A stretch of 64,000 nucleotides of DNA from an uncultured bacterium (GCA_947073545.1 CAMTMP010000020.1:1-64000), one strand, 5' to 3'; shown: positions 25,650-34,716, counted from the stretch's first letter. Notes: generated by a model from the letters alone, not told the origin. Numbers and translations: made by a program.

Positions 25650-26712
25650 TGATTACCGCCTCCTCGTCTTCGGACTCCGGTTTGTTCATAATCTGGATGT
25701 TAAAGGGGTCTACCCGGATACCGACTTCCTTTCCGACCGGGAACAGGGTGGTAGAGTGTACCAGCCACTCAAAGCCGCATGCCTGCACCTCCATTTCATA
25801 GTGGACACCCTTGAAGATTAAGTGGCTTACAATACCTTGAATAATTCCTTCCGAAGGTTCCACCAGAATCACGTCCTCCGGGCGGATTACTACGTCTACA
25901 GGACAGTTATTTCCGAAGCCCGTATCCACGCAGGCAAAGCGTGTGCCAAGGATGCTCACCAGTTTATCCTCGATCATGGTGGCCGGGATGATATTGCTTT
26001 CCCCGATGAAATCTGCCACAAACGCGTTTTCCGGCTCATTGTAGATAGACTCCGGGCTGCCGATCTGCTGAATATAACCCTGATTCATAACCACGATGGT
26101 GTCGGACATGGTGAGCGCTTCTTCCTGGTCGTGGGTGACGTAGACAAAGGTAATGCCAAGCTCATTCTTCATACGGATCAGCTCGTACTGCATTTCCTGC
26201 CGCAGTTTTAAGTCAAGAGCGCCAAGAGGCTCATCCAGAAGAAGCACCTTCGGCTCGTTGACTATGGCGCGGGCGATGGCAATCCGCTGCTGCTGTCCGC
26301 CGCTTAAGGAGTCGGGCATACGGTTTTCGTAGCCGTCCAGATTTACCAGCTTCAGCGCGTAGCGGATTTTATCGTCTATGTAGCTCTTTGATTTCTTCCT
26401 TATTTTCAGGCCGAAAGCAATGTTTTCGGCGATGGTCATGTGAGTGAAGAGCGCGTATTTCTGGAATACCGTATTTAACTGTCTTTTGTTTGGCGGAATC
26501 TGTGTGATGTCCTGTCCGTCAAAAACAACCCGTCCTTTGTCCGGGCCTGTAAAACCGCCCAGAATACGAAGCGTCGTGGTTTTACCGCAGCCGCTCGGTC
26601 CAAGCAACGTGACAAATTCATTTTCGTGGATGTGCAAATTCAGTTCGTCCAGAACCATCTGGCCGTCAAAGGATTTCGAGATATCGATCAGTTGAATCAG
26701 TTCTTTTTTCAT
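25639..26712 (-). CDS. potA: Polyamine ABC transporter ATPase PotA
   Basis: 357 aa. Walker [11 protein letters not shown] near residue 38-47, Q-loop, signature LSGGQQQR near 138, Walker [13 protein letters not shown], His-switch VTHDQEE, then a TOBE-type C-terminal domain (IRPEDVIL near 275). Energises import through PotBC. GGAGGATCTGCC precedes the ATG. It follows the XRE-cupin regulator by about 55 bases, consistent with co-transcription. Confidence 0.95.
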   Translation of the reverse strand: MKKELIQLIDISKSFDGQMVLDELNLHIHENEFVTLLGPSGCGKTTTLRILGGFTGPDKGRVVFDGQDITQIPPNKRQLNTVFQKYALFTHMTIAENIAFGLKIRKKSKSYIDDKIRYALKLVNLDGYENRMPDSLSGGQQQRIAIARAIVNEPKVLLLDEPLGALDLKLRQEMQYELIRMKNELGITFVYVTHDQEEALTMSDTIVVMNQGYIQQIGSPESIYNEPENAFVADFIGESNIIPATMIEDKLVSILGTRFACVDTGFGNNCPVDVVIRPEDVILVEPSEGIIQGIVSHLIFKGVHYEMEVQACGFEWLVHSTTLFPVGKEVGIRVDPFNIQIMNKPESEDEEAVIIDI

Positions 26713-26767
26713 GAGGCAGATCCTCCGATTATTTTTCCTATGTAAAAAGTAAGCGCGGCTTCATCTG

Positions 26768-27328
26768 TCAAAAGTTTGGCGGGGTGCTGATCCATAAGAA
26801 GACAGCGCCGCTTTTACCGTTTGCCTTAATATAATGCTCCGAGTCAGGGGTGAAGTAAAAGGCGTCCCCCTTGGCGGCCCGGATGCTCCGGTTTCCCACA
26901 ATGACAGTGATGGAGCCGGAGAGTACATAGCCAAATTCTTCGCCCTCGTGGGGCAGATCCGGATAAGTGGAACCGCCCTTTTCCAGTGTGACGCGTATTG
27001 GCTCCATCTTGTTTTTCTGGGCATTGGGGATGATCCATTCTATTTTGTTGTGCAGTTCTGCGTCGACTTTTTCGAAGAAATCGTCCTTTCCAAAGACGAT
27101 CTGCTCGTCACGCGCGTCATGAAAGAAATCTTTCAGGCTGGTGCCTAGACACTGTAAAATGTCCACAAGCGTGGCGATGGAGGGGGAGGTCAGATCGTTC
27201 TCCAACTGACTGATAAACCCTTTTGACAGCTCGCAACGATCCGCCAGCTCTTCCTGCGTCAGGCCTTTTTTGTTTCGCAGTTCCTTGATTTTGTTTCCCA
27301 GATCTATCCGGGCGGAAGTATTGTCCAT
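26768..27328 (-). CDS. XRE-family regulator with cupin domain (PuuR-like)
   Basis: 186 aa from ATG 27328 (GGGGGAC upstream); ATG 27340 is also possible. N-terminal helix-turn-helix (LTQEELADRCELSKGFISQLEN) in the first 65 residues and a C-terminal cupin with PHEGEEFGYVLSGS and a metal/ligand-type strand DAFYFTPDSEHY. Family members such as PuuR bind polyamines or other small ligands and repress catabolic or uptake genes. Being the first gene of the potABCD transcript points to autoregulated control of polyamine uptake; this is inferred from position and fold. Confidence 0.88.
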   Translation of the reverse strand: MDNTSARIDLGNKIKELRNKKGLTQEELADRCELSKGFISQLENDLTSPSIATLVDILQCLGTSLKDFFHDARDEQIVFGKDDFFEKVDAELHNKIEWIIPNAQKNKMEPIRVTLEKGGSTYPDLPHEGEEFGYVLSGSITVIVGNRSIRAAKGDAFYFTPDSEHYIKANGKSGAVFLWISTPPNF

Positions 27329-27366
27329 GATGTCCCCCATGTCTTCTCACAATAATTCAGTAAAAA

Positions 27367-27381
27367 TAAACTTAAAGTTTA
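27367..27381. promoter_or_regulatory. Palindromic operator candidate of the XRE-cupin/pot operon
   Basis: TAAACTT-A-AAGTTTA, a perfect 7-1-7 palindrome about 20 bases downstream of the predicted transcription start, with a further half-site-like ACTAAAAC/TAAAC beside it. The position would block transcription elongation or initiation. The regulator encoded next is the obvious candidate ligand. Confidence 0.55.
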
Positions 27382-27407
27382 CTAAAACTAAACATATATC
27401 GAATCCC

Positions 27408-27435
27408 ATTATACTGGATTGAGGGACGATGTCAA
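27408..27435 (-). promoter_or_regulatory. Consensus sigma-A promoter of XRE-cupin/potABCD operon
   Basis: On the minus strand: TTGACA (27435-27430), 16-base spacer, TATAAT (27413-27408). Both boxes match consensus fully. Confidence 0.85.
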
Positions 27436-27508
27436 TGGAAAAATGTAAAAACGGTGAAGTTTTTTTAAATAGCGTTTTTAAATATAGAGAAGAATCCTAA
27501 GAAAAGGA

Positions 27509-27537
27509 TTAACAAGTTTCGGAATTTATGGTAAAAT
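27509..27537 (+). promoter_or_regulatory. Promoter of the lactonase-family gene
   Basis: TTAACA, 17-base spacer, TAAAAT, followed by a ~55-base leader to GATGGAGG and ATG 27598. A small hairpin AATCCT/AGGATT overlaps the -35 region. Confidence 0.55.
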
Positions 27538-27597
27538 TCTGCTAAAGATAAGGGCACCGGATCAGGAAAAAGATAAGCCCGAAGATGGAGGAACAGA

Positions 27598-28659
27598 ATG
27601 AATCAGGATAAATATGTAGCATATGTGTCTACCTATACGACTGCGAAGGAAGATAATTATGGCATCAAGATTTATGATGTAGATCTGCAAAACGGCAGGA
27701 TGTTGGAGAAGAATCAGGTGGAGATCACGAACTCTTCGTACATCACCATTTCTCATAATGAAAAGTATCTGTATTCCATCACGGATTTCGGTGTGGAGGC
27801 GTATAAAATTTTGCCCGGCGGTGATCTGGAAGTAATCAATCAGGGATCGATAAACGGTATGAGAGGCTGCTATCTGTCTACGGATTATGAGGATAGTCTC
27901 CTTTTTGTGGGCGGTTATCATGACGGAAAGATCACAGTGCTTCGTCTGCGGGAGGACGGCGGCATCGGAGAGATCACGGATGAGGTTTACCACAAGGGTC
28001 TTGGCAGTATTGCCGAGCGCAATTTCAGACCCCATGTGAACTGTGTGAAAATGACAAGAGATAATCACTATTTATGCGCTGCCGATCTGGGACTTGATCA
28101 TGTGAACGTTTACCGGGTGGATCACGAGAGAGGAAAGCTAAAGCCCATCGATATGATCCGCAGCGAACTGGAATCAGCGCCCCGGCATCTGAAGTTTTCG
28201 AAGGACGGGCATTTTCTCTATATCGTCCACGAACTGAAGAATTATATTGAAGTCTATACTTACGAGGAGAAAAACGGGAACCCCGAGTTTGAGAAAGTGC
28301 AGACCATTTCCACGCTGAATGAGTATCATGCGGGCGGCTCTGCGGCAAGCGCGCTCAATATTTCCGAGGATTTTAGATATGTGGTAAGTTCCAACGCCGG
28401 GGATAACAGCGCGATTGTCTATAAGGTTGATCAGAAGACGGGAATGCTTTCCAAGATTTTTTGCCTGCCGATCAGCGGAGATTATCCAAAAGACGCGAAT
28501 CTTTTCCCGGATAACAGGCATCTTGTTTCCTTAAACCACGAATCGAATTCCATGACTTTCTTCAACGTGGATTTAAAGAACGGGCTTCTTGTGATGAACG
28601 GCAAGGAGATAAAAGTGGAGCAGCCAAACTGCATTATTTTCCATAAGCTGAAAGAATAG
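27598..28659 (+). CDS. Lactonase-family seven-bladed beta-propeller (6-phosphogluconolactonase type)
   Basis: 353 aa, no signal peptide. Repeating propeller strands such as YITISHNEKYLYSI, HLKFSKDGHFLYIVHEL and NISEDFRYVVSS with about 45-residue spacing are characteristic of the YbhE/Pgl lactonase family. FRPHVNCVKMTRDNHYLCAADLG matches the conserved HxH-type region. Hydrolysis of 6-phosphogluconolactone is the named activity for the E. coli member; here the substrate is inferred. Own promoter; monocistronic. Confidence 0.8.
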   Translation: MNQDKYVAYVSTYTTAKEDNYGIKIYDVDLQNGRMLEKNQVEITNSSYITISHNEKYLYSITDFGVEAYKILPGGDLEVINQGSINGMRGCYLSTDYEDSLLFVGGYHDGKITVLRLREDGGIGEITDEVYHKGLGSIAERNFRPHVNCVKMTRDNHYLCAADLGLDHVNVYRVDHERGKLKPIDMIRSELESAPRHLKFSKDGHFLYIVHELKNYIEVYTYEEKNGNPEFEKVQTISTLNEYHAGGSAASALNISEDFRYVVSSNAGDNSAIVYKVDQKTGMLSKIFCLPISGDYPKDANLFPDNRHLVSLNHESNSMTFFNVDLKNGLLVMNGKEIKVEQPNCIIFHKLKE

Positions 28660-28721
28660 AGCGGCATTTTCCGGGACGGGTCTGCACCTTTGTAGATTCT
28701 GAGATTTTGCGGTATAAAACC

Positions 28722-28751
28722 GCATAGACAGGAATCCTTCTGCATATACAT
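28722..28751 (+). promoter_or_regulatory. Possible sigma-E type promoter of spoIVA
   Basis: GCATAGA, 14-base spacer, CATATACAT, resembling the mother-cell sigma-E pattern (ATA-type -35, CATA-type -10). Gives a ~25-base leader with GCAGGAGGAG. The gene's known timing supports it; the sequence match is partial. Confidence 0.35.
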
Positions 28752-28778
28752 TTACCAGTATAAGCAGGAGGAGTTTTT

Positions 28779-30266
28779 ATGGATATATTACAGAATAATA
28801 CATATGACCTGTATAAAGATATACAGCACAGAACGGGCGGAGAAATCTACCTTGGTGTGGTGGGGCCGGTCAGGACAGGGAAATCTACCTTCATCAAGCG
28901 GTTTATGAATCTTCTGGTACTTCCCTACATGGAGGATGAGCACGAGAGGGAGCGGGCGCAGGATGAGATGCCGCAGAGCGCGGGCGGCAAAACCATTACC
29001 ACTACGGAGCCGAAATTTATTCCCAAGGAAGCGGCGCATGTAAGGCTGGGCGCGGACATCGACGTGAAGGTGCGCCTGGTGGACTGTGTGGGTTATATGG
29101 TGGAAGGCGCTGCGGGGCATATGGAAAAGGAAGCGGAGCGCATGGTCAAGACGCCATGGTCTATGGAGGAAATTCCTTTTACGAAGGCGGCGGAGATCGG
29201 TACGAGAAAGGTGATTCGGGATCATTCCACGATCGGGATCGTAGTGACCTGCGACGGCTCTTTCGGGGAACTGCCAAGAGAGAGCTTTCAGGAGGCGGAG
29301 GAGCGGACGATCAGAGAGCTGCAGGCGCTTGGGAAACCCTATATCGTGCTCCTAAACTCCGAAAAGCCTTATGCAGAGGAGACGAGAAATCTGGCTGACG
29401 AGATCAGTGAGAAGTATCAGGTGACGGTTATGCCCATCAACTGCGAGCAGCTTAAAAAAGAGGATATCAACCACATTATGGAAAATATTCTCTATGAGTT
29501 TCCGCTCACCATGATTGAGTTTTATATGCCAAAGTGGGTGGAGATGCTGCCTTTCGACCATAAAATGAAAAAAGATATCATCGCGCAGCTTAAGCTGTTG
29601 ATGAACAACCTGAATCATATCAGGGATATCACGGTGGATCGTTTCACAGTGGAGAGCGAGTATATCAAGAAATGTAAGCTGGACGGCATCAATATGTCAG
29701 ACGGCAGTGTGCGGATCATTCTGGACGTGGATGACGCCTACTACTACGAGATGCTCAGTGATCTTGTGGGAGAGTCCATAGAGAGCGAGTATCAACTTCT
29801 GGCCACCCTGCGGGAGATGGCGAAAATGAAGCGCGAGTATGTGAAGGTGCTGCACGCACTGGAGGCCGTGCGATACAAAGGATACGGCGTGGTCATGCCT
29901 GACAGGGAGGAGATCGTGCTGGAGAAGCCGGAGTTGATCAAACAGGGAAATAAGTTTGGTGTCAAGATTAAGGCGGAAAGCCCCAGTATCCATATGATTA
30001 AGGCGAGCATTGAGACGGAGATATCGCCCATTGTGGGGACGGAGGAACAGGCCAGAGATTTGATACAGTTTATCTCCGATGCGGATACCGGAGAGGAAGG
30101 AATCTGGGAGACAAACATTTTCGGTAAAACCGTGGAGCAGCTCGTCAACGACGGCATAACCGGAAAAATTTCCATGATTAACGAGGAGAGCCAGATCAAA
30201 CTTCAAGAGACCATGCAGAAAATCGTCAACGACTGCAACGGAGGGATGGTTTGTATTATTATCTAA
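28779..30266 (+). CDS. spoIVA: Stage IV sporulation protein A
   Basis: 495 aa, full length. ATPase that polymerises on the forespore surface and forms the base of the spore coat. TRAFAC-like P-loop GPVRTGKST at residues 29-37 and a switch-like VDCVGYMVEGA near 91. The C-terminal end NDCNGGMVCIII matches the conserved membrane-anchoring tail of SpoIVA. GGAGGAG sets the start. Expected to be expressed in the mother cell. It is followed directly, after one base pair, by a tandem structured repeat. Confidence 0.97.
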   Translation: MDILQNNTYDLYKDIQHRTGGEIYLGVVGPVRTGKSTFIKRFMNLLVLPYMEDEHERERAQDEMPQSAGGKTITTTEPKFIPKEAAHVRLGADIDVKVRLVDCVGYMVEGAAGHMEKEAERMVKTPWSMEEIPFTKAAEIGTRKVIRDHSTIGIVVTCDGSFGELPRESFQEAEERTIRELQALGKPYIVLLNSEKPYAEETRNLADEISEKYQVTVMPINCEQLKKEDINHIMENILYEFPLTMIEFYMPKWVEMLPFDHKMKKDIIAQLKLLMNNLNHIRDITVDRFTVESEYIKKCKLDGINMSDGSVRIILDVDDAYYYEMLSDLVGESIESEYQLLATLREMAKMKREYVKVLHALEAVRYKGYGVVMPDREEIVLEKPELIKQGNKFGVKIKAESPSIHMIKASIETEISPIVGTEEQARDLIQFISDADTGEEGIWETNIFGKTVEQLVNDGITGKISMINEESQIKLQETMQKIVNDCNGGMVCIII

Positions 30267-30423
30267 CAGTTCAGCCAGAGCGCATTTGCCGGACAAATCG
30301 TGCTTGCACGAATTTGGATGGCGAATGATGCTCTGAGGGAACGCCCGCTAATGAGCAAAAGCAGACGCGGAGCGTCGGAGAGCACGGAACGTGCGATTTT
30401 GCGAATGGGCGTGGGCTGAACTG
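30267..30423 (+). repeat. Structured repeat unit A after spoIVA
   Basis: Begins at the base after the stop codon. Perfect 10-bp outer stem CAGTTCAGCC (30267-30276) / GGCTGAACTG (30414-30423). Inside: helix 1 GTGC-TT-GCAC (30300-30309, extended by AAAT/ATTT), helix 2 GACGC-GGA-GCGTC (30364-30376), helix 3 GCACG-GAA-CGTGC (30382-30394), then GATTTTGCGAATGG. Multibranched folding is likely in RNA or single-stranded DNA. Unit B is homologous. Confidence 0.8.
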
Positions 30424-30573
30424 TGGCGGTGGCAAATCATGCTTGCATGAATTTGACGAACGGATCATCCTCTGAGGGAGCGCCCGCAGAGGAGAAAAAA
30501 TGAGCTGCGAAGCAGCGAGAAGCGCTGAAAGCGCGATTTTGCGAATGGCGCGTGCTGAGTTGTGGCAGAATGA
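30424..30573 (+). repeat. Structured repeat unit B (tandem copy of unit A)
   Basis: Aligns with unit A at an offset of about 140 bases. Helix 1 ATGC-TT-GCAT (30439-30448), helix 2 GCTGC-GAA-GCAGC (30504-30516), helix 3 GCGCT-GAA-AGCGC (30522-30534), then the same GATTTTGCGAATGG. Compared with unit A, five base pairs change on both sides so that pairing is kept. The right end GCTGAGTTG can pair with the left arm of unit A, so the pair may also fold as one. The remaining 30574-30744 holds no gene I can support; a promoter for the next operon was not clearly seen. Confidence 0.8.
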
Positions 30574-30744
30574 ACTGTGACACAACACTTATGATTGCGA
30601 ATCTCCTATTTATGTGATATCTTACTTAAAGGATGAAATTCTTTTGAGTCAGGCGCCGGGATATTTCGTTTCAGGCATCTGGCTCATGTTTGGCAAATAG
30701 AGTTTCAGGCGGTAAACAGATTATTTTACAGCAGGGTGGCAGTT

Positions 30745-31380
30745 ATGCAGATCATACAGATTCTTTGGGAGCGGCGGGCGTTTTTTATGACTTGTCTGCT
30801 GGAGCATATCCGGATTTCTCTGACGGCAGTGGTGTGCGCGGGCGTGTTGGGGATTCTGCTTGGTGTTTTTATCAGCGGACATAAAAAGCTTGCCGGGGGG
30901 GTTTTGAGTGTGATCAATGTGATTTATACCATTCCGTCCATTTCCCTTCTGGGATTTCTGATTCCTTTTACGGGGATCGGCAATAAGACGGCCATTATTG
31001 CCCTGACTGTTTACGGCCTGCTCCCGATTGTCAGAAATACCTACACCGGCCTCACGAATGTGGATGCGGGTATTCTGGAGGTGGCGGAGGGGCTTGGCTC
31101 TGACGGGCGGCAGATATTGCTTGGGATTCGGATTCCGCTGGCGCTTCCGGTGATCATCAGCGGGTTTCGCAACATGGTTGTGATGATCATTGCGATGGGA
31201 GGCATTGCTTCTTTTATCGGCGCCGGCGGACTGGGCGCTGCGATCTACCGCGGCATCACCACTTACAATATGACGCTTACGGCGGCGGGATCGGTGCTGA
31301 TTGCGCTTTTGGCGCTTTTTAGCGACTGGCTGCTTGCGAGAGTACAGAAGGCTGTGAACAGGAGGTACGGCATTGAATAA
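30745..31380 (+). CDS. Glycine betaine/carnitine/choline-type ABC permease
   Basis: 211 aa from ATG 30745 (GGGTGG upstream; a GTG at 30736 is the alternative). Five to six membrane helices. Conserved OpuCB/OpuBB pattern IYTIPSISLLGFLIPF and the coupling loop ILEVAEGLGSDGRQILLGIRIPLALP. Imports compatible solutes or related quaternary amines with the ATPase and binding lipoprotein encoded next. The ATPase start overlaps this stop by 8 bases. Confidence 0.9.
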   Translation: MQIIQILWERRAFFMTCLLEHIRISLTAVVCAGVLGILLGVFISGHKKLAGGVLSVINVIYTIPSISLLGFLIPFTGIGNKTAIIALTVYGLLPIVRNTYTGLTNVDAGILEVAEGLGSDGRQILLGIRIPLALPVIISGFRNMVVMIIAMGGIASFIGAGGLGAAIYRGITTYNMTLTAAGSVLIALLALFSDWLLARVQKAVNRRYGIE

Positions 31381-32101
31381 GGCGATTGAAATACGGAATG
31401 TGTCGGCATCCTATGGAGACCATGAGGTGCTGCGCCAGATAACCCTTGCCGTGGAAAAGGGAGAGTTCCTTGTGATAATCGGGCCTTCCGGGTGCGGAAA
31501 GACGACGCTTCTCAAGATGATAAACGGACTGGTGCTGCCTGTGGAGGGGGAAGTGCTGGTGGAGGGAGAGCGGCTGTCAGCCTGCGATCTGACACGCCTG
31601 CGCAGAAGGATCGGCTATGCGGTACAGGGGGCGAAGCTGTTTCCGCATCTGACGGTGGAAGACAATATATGTTATGTTCCCGGCCTTGACAAGAAGCTGT
31701 CGAAAGAGGACAGGCGTAAGCTTTCCGTGAAAATGCTGGAGTTGGTGGAGCTTCCGGCGGAACTGGCAAAGCGTTTCCCGAGGCAGCTTTCCGGGGGACA
31801 GAAACAGCGCGTGGGGATTGCGAGGGCTATGGCGGCGTCTCCGGACATCCTGCTGATGGACGAGCCCTTCGGAGCGGTGGATGAGATTACGAGGCGCGCG
31901 TTACAGGGGGAGCTTTTGGCTCTGCAGAAAAAAACGGGAATAACCATTGTGTTTATCACGCATGATATAGAGGAGGCGTTTAAGCTGGGAAGCCGCATTC
32001 TGATTATGAAGGATGGGGTAATCTGGCAGGAAGGCAAAAGGGAGGAACTTTTACATGCGCCGAGGGACGGGTTTGTGAAACAGCTTATCGGCGGTATGTG
32101 A
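31373..32101 (+). CDS. Compatible-solute ABC transporter ATPase
   Basis: 242 aa. Walker [11 protein letters not shown] near residue 38, signature LSGGQKQR near 138, Walker B ILLMDEPFGAVDEI, His ITHDIEEAF. It ends without the C-terminal CBS pair that OpuCA-type proteins carry, so ionic-strength sensing through CBS domains is absent. The AACAGGAGG site lies within the permease gene's last codons, showing coupling. Confidence 0.92.
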   Translation: MNKAIEIRNVSASYGDHEVLRQITLAVEKGEFLVIIGPSGCGKTTLLKMINGLVLPVEGEVLVEGERLSACDLTRLRRRIGYAVQGAKLFPHLTVEDNICYVPGLDKKLSKEDRRKLSVKMLELVELPAELAKRFPRQLSGGQKQRVGIARAMAASPDILLMDEPFGAVDEITRRALQGELLALQKKTGITIVFITHDIEEAFKLGSRILIMKDGVIWQEGKREELLHAPRDGFVKQLIGGM

Positions 32102-32126
32102 GAAGGGTTACGGAATGGAGGAGAAG

Positions 32127-33023
32127 ATGAAAAGTACGAAAAAGAGAATGGCAGCGATTGCATTGGTGTGCATCGCGTGCGGGCTTTGTGCCTGCGGAAA
32201 GAAGGAACCGATCAGAATTGCGTCTAAACCTATGACAGAACAGTATATTCTGACGGAGATCATGGCACAGTTGATTGAGGACGGGACAGATTATGAGGTG
32301 GAGATTACCAAAGGTGTGGGAGGCGGCACGACGAACATTCATCCCGCGCTCGTGAAAGGGGAGTTCGATCTCTACCCTGAGTATACCAGATCGGCATGGT
32401 TAAATGTACTGAAAAAGGAAGAGATGGAGAAGGATGACGACAAGCTCTACGAGGAATTGCTGTCGGCGTATGACGCGCTCGGGCTGACATGGACGGGACT
32501 GTACGGCTTTTCCAATACTTATGGGCTGGCAGTCAGACAGGATACTGCGGAACAGTACGGTCTTTCGACCTATTCGGATCTGGCGGCGGCTTCCGGGGAA
32601 CTTACATTTGGCGGCAACCCGGATTATATTGAACTGGAGACGGGGTATCCCAGACTTTGCGATGCTTACGGTATGCAGTTTAAGAATACGGTACAGATGG
32701 AAATTGCCCTGAAATATGAAGCGTTAAAAAACGAAGAGGTGGATGTCATTAACGCTTTCACAACGGATGCGCAGCTTGCGGCCAACAACCATGTATTGCT
32801 CACGGATGATCAGGTGTTTTTTGAGACCTATGACGCGGGAACGATTGTGAGGAAGGATGCGCTGGAAAAATACCCGGAGCTTCGGGGTATTCTGGAGAAA
32901 ATGAACGGGCTCATTACTGAGGACGAGATGCAGCAGATGAACTATGAGGTGGAAGCAAACGGCAGGGAGGACCGGGAAGTGGCGAAGGAGTTTCTGGAGA
33001 AAAAGGGACTGCTTGGCAGCTAA
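32127..33023 (+). CDS. Compatible-solute binding lipoprotein (OpuC/OsmX-like)
   Basis: 298 aa from ATG 32127; GGAGGAG spans the in-frame upstream ATG 32115, which is therefore not the start. Signal peptide with lipobox LCAC, acyl-Cys near residue 23. OpuAC-type domain: IRIASKPMTEQYIL, a GGTTNIH-type loop and DLYPEYTRSAW. The family binds glycine betaine, choline or carnitine; the aromatic cage cannot be assigned here. Third gene of a permease-ATPase-binder operon; no second permease gene is present. Confidence 0.9.
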   Translation: MKSTKKRMAAIALVCIACGLCACGKKEPIRIASKPMTEQYILTEIMAQLIEDGTDYEVEITKGVGGGTTNIHPALVKGEFDLYPEYTRSAWLNVLKKEEMEKDDDKLYEELLSAYDALGLTWTGLYGFSNTYGLAVRQDTAEQYGLSTYSDLAAASGELTFGGNPDYIELETGYPRLCDAYGMQFKNTVQMEIALKYEALKNEEVDVINAFTTDAQLAANNHVLLTDDQVFFETYDAGTIVRKDALEKYPELRGILEKMNGLITEDEMQQMNYEVEANGREDREVAKEFLEKKGLLGS

Positions 33024-33137
33024 AGTCCGGAAGAATCGGCATAACGGCATAAGAGCTGTCTATGGGAGGGGCTGGGATACGGAAACGCGCCGGGAGAATG
33101 GGGATGGCAGTATGCGACAGGGAAAGAATGTGAGTGT

Positions 33138-34385
33138 ATGAAAGAGGGAATGAAACATGTGCCGCAGGCGGCGGCTCTTTTGATATCGGGTATGGTTCTT
33201 GGCATTCTGTTGCTTTTGGCCGTATATAAGATACCGGTATCCCTGATGGCGGACAATTACGCGGCCAGTCTGGAAAGCATCGAGAGCAGGGAGGGATGGC
33301 ACCAGTATATCGCGGGATATGCGATGTCTACACTGGACAATAATACCGAGTTTTTGATGTTAAAGGCGGCGGCTACTCCCATGCCTTCGACAGGGGAAAA
33401 CTATATCCAGAAGGTACTGCGGTGCTACACGTTTAACGATGAGTGGAATCACGGACTGACCTTCGCGCAGGGGGAATACAACGGTCAGAAGTTTACATGC
33501 GACAGCTATGAGCGCTATTGGCACGGATATCTGGTCTTATTGAAACCGCTGTTGACCTTGTTCAGTTATCAGGATCTGGTCTATTTAAATGTTATTTTGC
33601 AGCTTTTGCTGATGTCTTTGCTGCTCTGCATGTTTCGGAAGAGGAAACACGGATATCTGCAAATGCCGTTTCTCCTTTTCTGGGCCGCCGGTATGCAGTT
33701 AATTGTAATGCTGAGTCTGGATTATTCCGTGTGCTTTTATATTTATATGATATCTGCGATGCTGCTGCTGCGGTTTCCGAAATGGCGTGAACGGTACGGC
33801 TTGTTTTTTATGAGCGTCGGTATGCTGACGGCCTATATGGATCTGCTCACCTGGCCTTTGGTGACATTGATGGTTCCCCTGATTATCCTTCTGCAATATA
33901 AGAGCGGCATGGGAAACCGGATAAAAACGATTGTGGCAGGTTCCTGTGCGTGGGGCGTGGGCTATGTTGTACAGTGGGCGTCTAAGTGGCTTACGGCGAC
34001 CTTGTTTTTAGAGGACAATGTGCTTTCGGACGCGGCTCAGAGTCTTTTGTTCCGGAGTGCGCTGGAGGGGGAAAAGGCGCTTACATGGGGACATGTGGTG
34101 GCGAAAAATCTGTCGGTCTTCCGGAATACGCCGTGTGTGCTTCTGGGGGTAGTCGCAGCGCTGTTTACGGTCATCTTTGTATATAAAAGCAGAGGGAGAA
34201 TGCAGTGGGGGAAGATGCTTTCCTGTCTTCTGATCGCAATATCTCCGTTTCTCTGGTATCTGGTTACGAGGAATCATGCATACGAGCACTACTGGATGAC
34301 ATGGCGGAATTTGTCGATCACTGTGCTCGCGGTGTATGGGGGATTGGCGGAGTGCATTTGGCAGGATGCGTTTCGGGATTCATAG
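33138..34385 (+). CDS. Polytopic membrane protein of unknown function
   Basis: 415 aa with about nine to eleven hydrophobic helices. After the first helix a ~110-residue outside segment has a conserved-looking NTEFLMLKAA and WNHGLTF, DSYERYWHGYLV. The layout (one helix, a large external loop, many helices) is like glycosyltransferase-C or O-antigen-type membrane enzymes, but no catalytic motif is certain. I do not recognise it. The start may be 33138 or the ATG at 33150 with GAGGGA. Terminator follows. Confidence 0.7.
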   Translation: MKEGMKHVPQAAALLISGMVLGILLLLAVYKIPVSLMADNYAASLESIESREGWHQYIAGYAMSTLDNNTEFLMLKAAATPMPSTGENYIQKVLRCYTFNDEWNHGLTFAQGEYNGQKFTCDSYERYWHGYLVLLKPLLTLFSYQDLVYLNVILQLLLMSLLLCMFRKRKHGYLQMPFLLFWAAGMQLIVMLSLDYSVCFYIYMISAMLLLRFPKWRERYGLFFMSVGMLTAYMDLLTWPLVTLMVPLIILLQYKSGMGNRIKTIVAGSCAWGVGYVVQWASKWLTATLFLEDNVLSDAAQSLLFRSALEGEKALTWGHVVAKNLSVFRNTPCVLLGVVAALFTVIFVYKSRGRMQWGKMLSCLLIAISPFLWYLVTRNHAYEHYWMTWRNLSITVLAVYGGLAECIWQDAFRDS

Positions 34386-34388
34386 AGC

Positions 34389-34431
34389 GGGAACTCTGAC
34401 ATGAGAAATTCATATCAGGGTTCCCTTTTTT
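34389..34431 (+). terminator. Intrinsic terminator after the membrane protein
   Basis: GGGAACTCTGA pairs with TCAGGGTTCCC (one G-U), followed by TTTTTT. The stretch 34432-34659 holds no supported gene; a 63-codon frame there starts with TTG and lacks a ribosome site. Confidence 0.85.
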
Positions 34432-34659
34432 CGCTATATGGTTGAGCGGATATCTGCTTTTGCCTTTTGTTGACCAAGCGCCGGACAGGGAACCGGCTGA
34501 GATCGAAAGGGGAAACTGGCGGTCCGGGGAACTGCAGGGGCTGTACCACGACTGGCTGTTTCATAAAATGAAGAAATCATTTTTGACTGCGGCAGCGGCG
34601 GCGTGCCGCATCAGCATTGTATGGACATACTGATTGCGGAGAAGATGGGATAATAATGG

Positions 34660-34688
34660 ATGTCAAATGGGGGAGAGTGTGATATACT
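34660..34688 (+). promoter_or_regulatory. Promoter of the nucleoside salvage cluster
   Basis: ATGTCA, 17-base spacer, TATACT with an extended TG (TGATATACT). Start near 34695 excludes the in-frame ATG 34660 of the phosphorylase gene. Confidence 0.55.
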
Positions 34689-34716
34689 TACCATAAAAAA
34701 GAAAGGTGGTAAGTAT

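Noticed and set aside
30267..30573. CRISPR array interpretation of the tandem repeat
   Set aside because: Only two long units, repeats contain the hairpins themselves and there are no regular spacers or cas genes.
30690..30884. 64-codon frame starting upstream of the permease
   Set aside because: It overlaps the permease gene in another frame and lacks a domain; the permease frame has clear ABC motifs.
34442..34633. 63-codon frame between the membrane protein and punA
   Set aside because: TTG start without ribosome site, directly after a terminator, no domain or membrane pattern.
34660..34716. Purine riboswitch upstream of punA
   Set aside because: The leader after the predicted start is only about 20 bases, too short for an aptamer, and no conserved core was seen.
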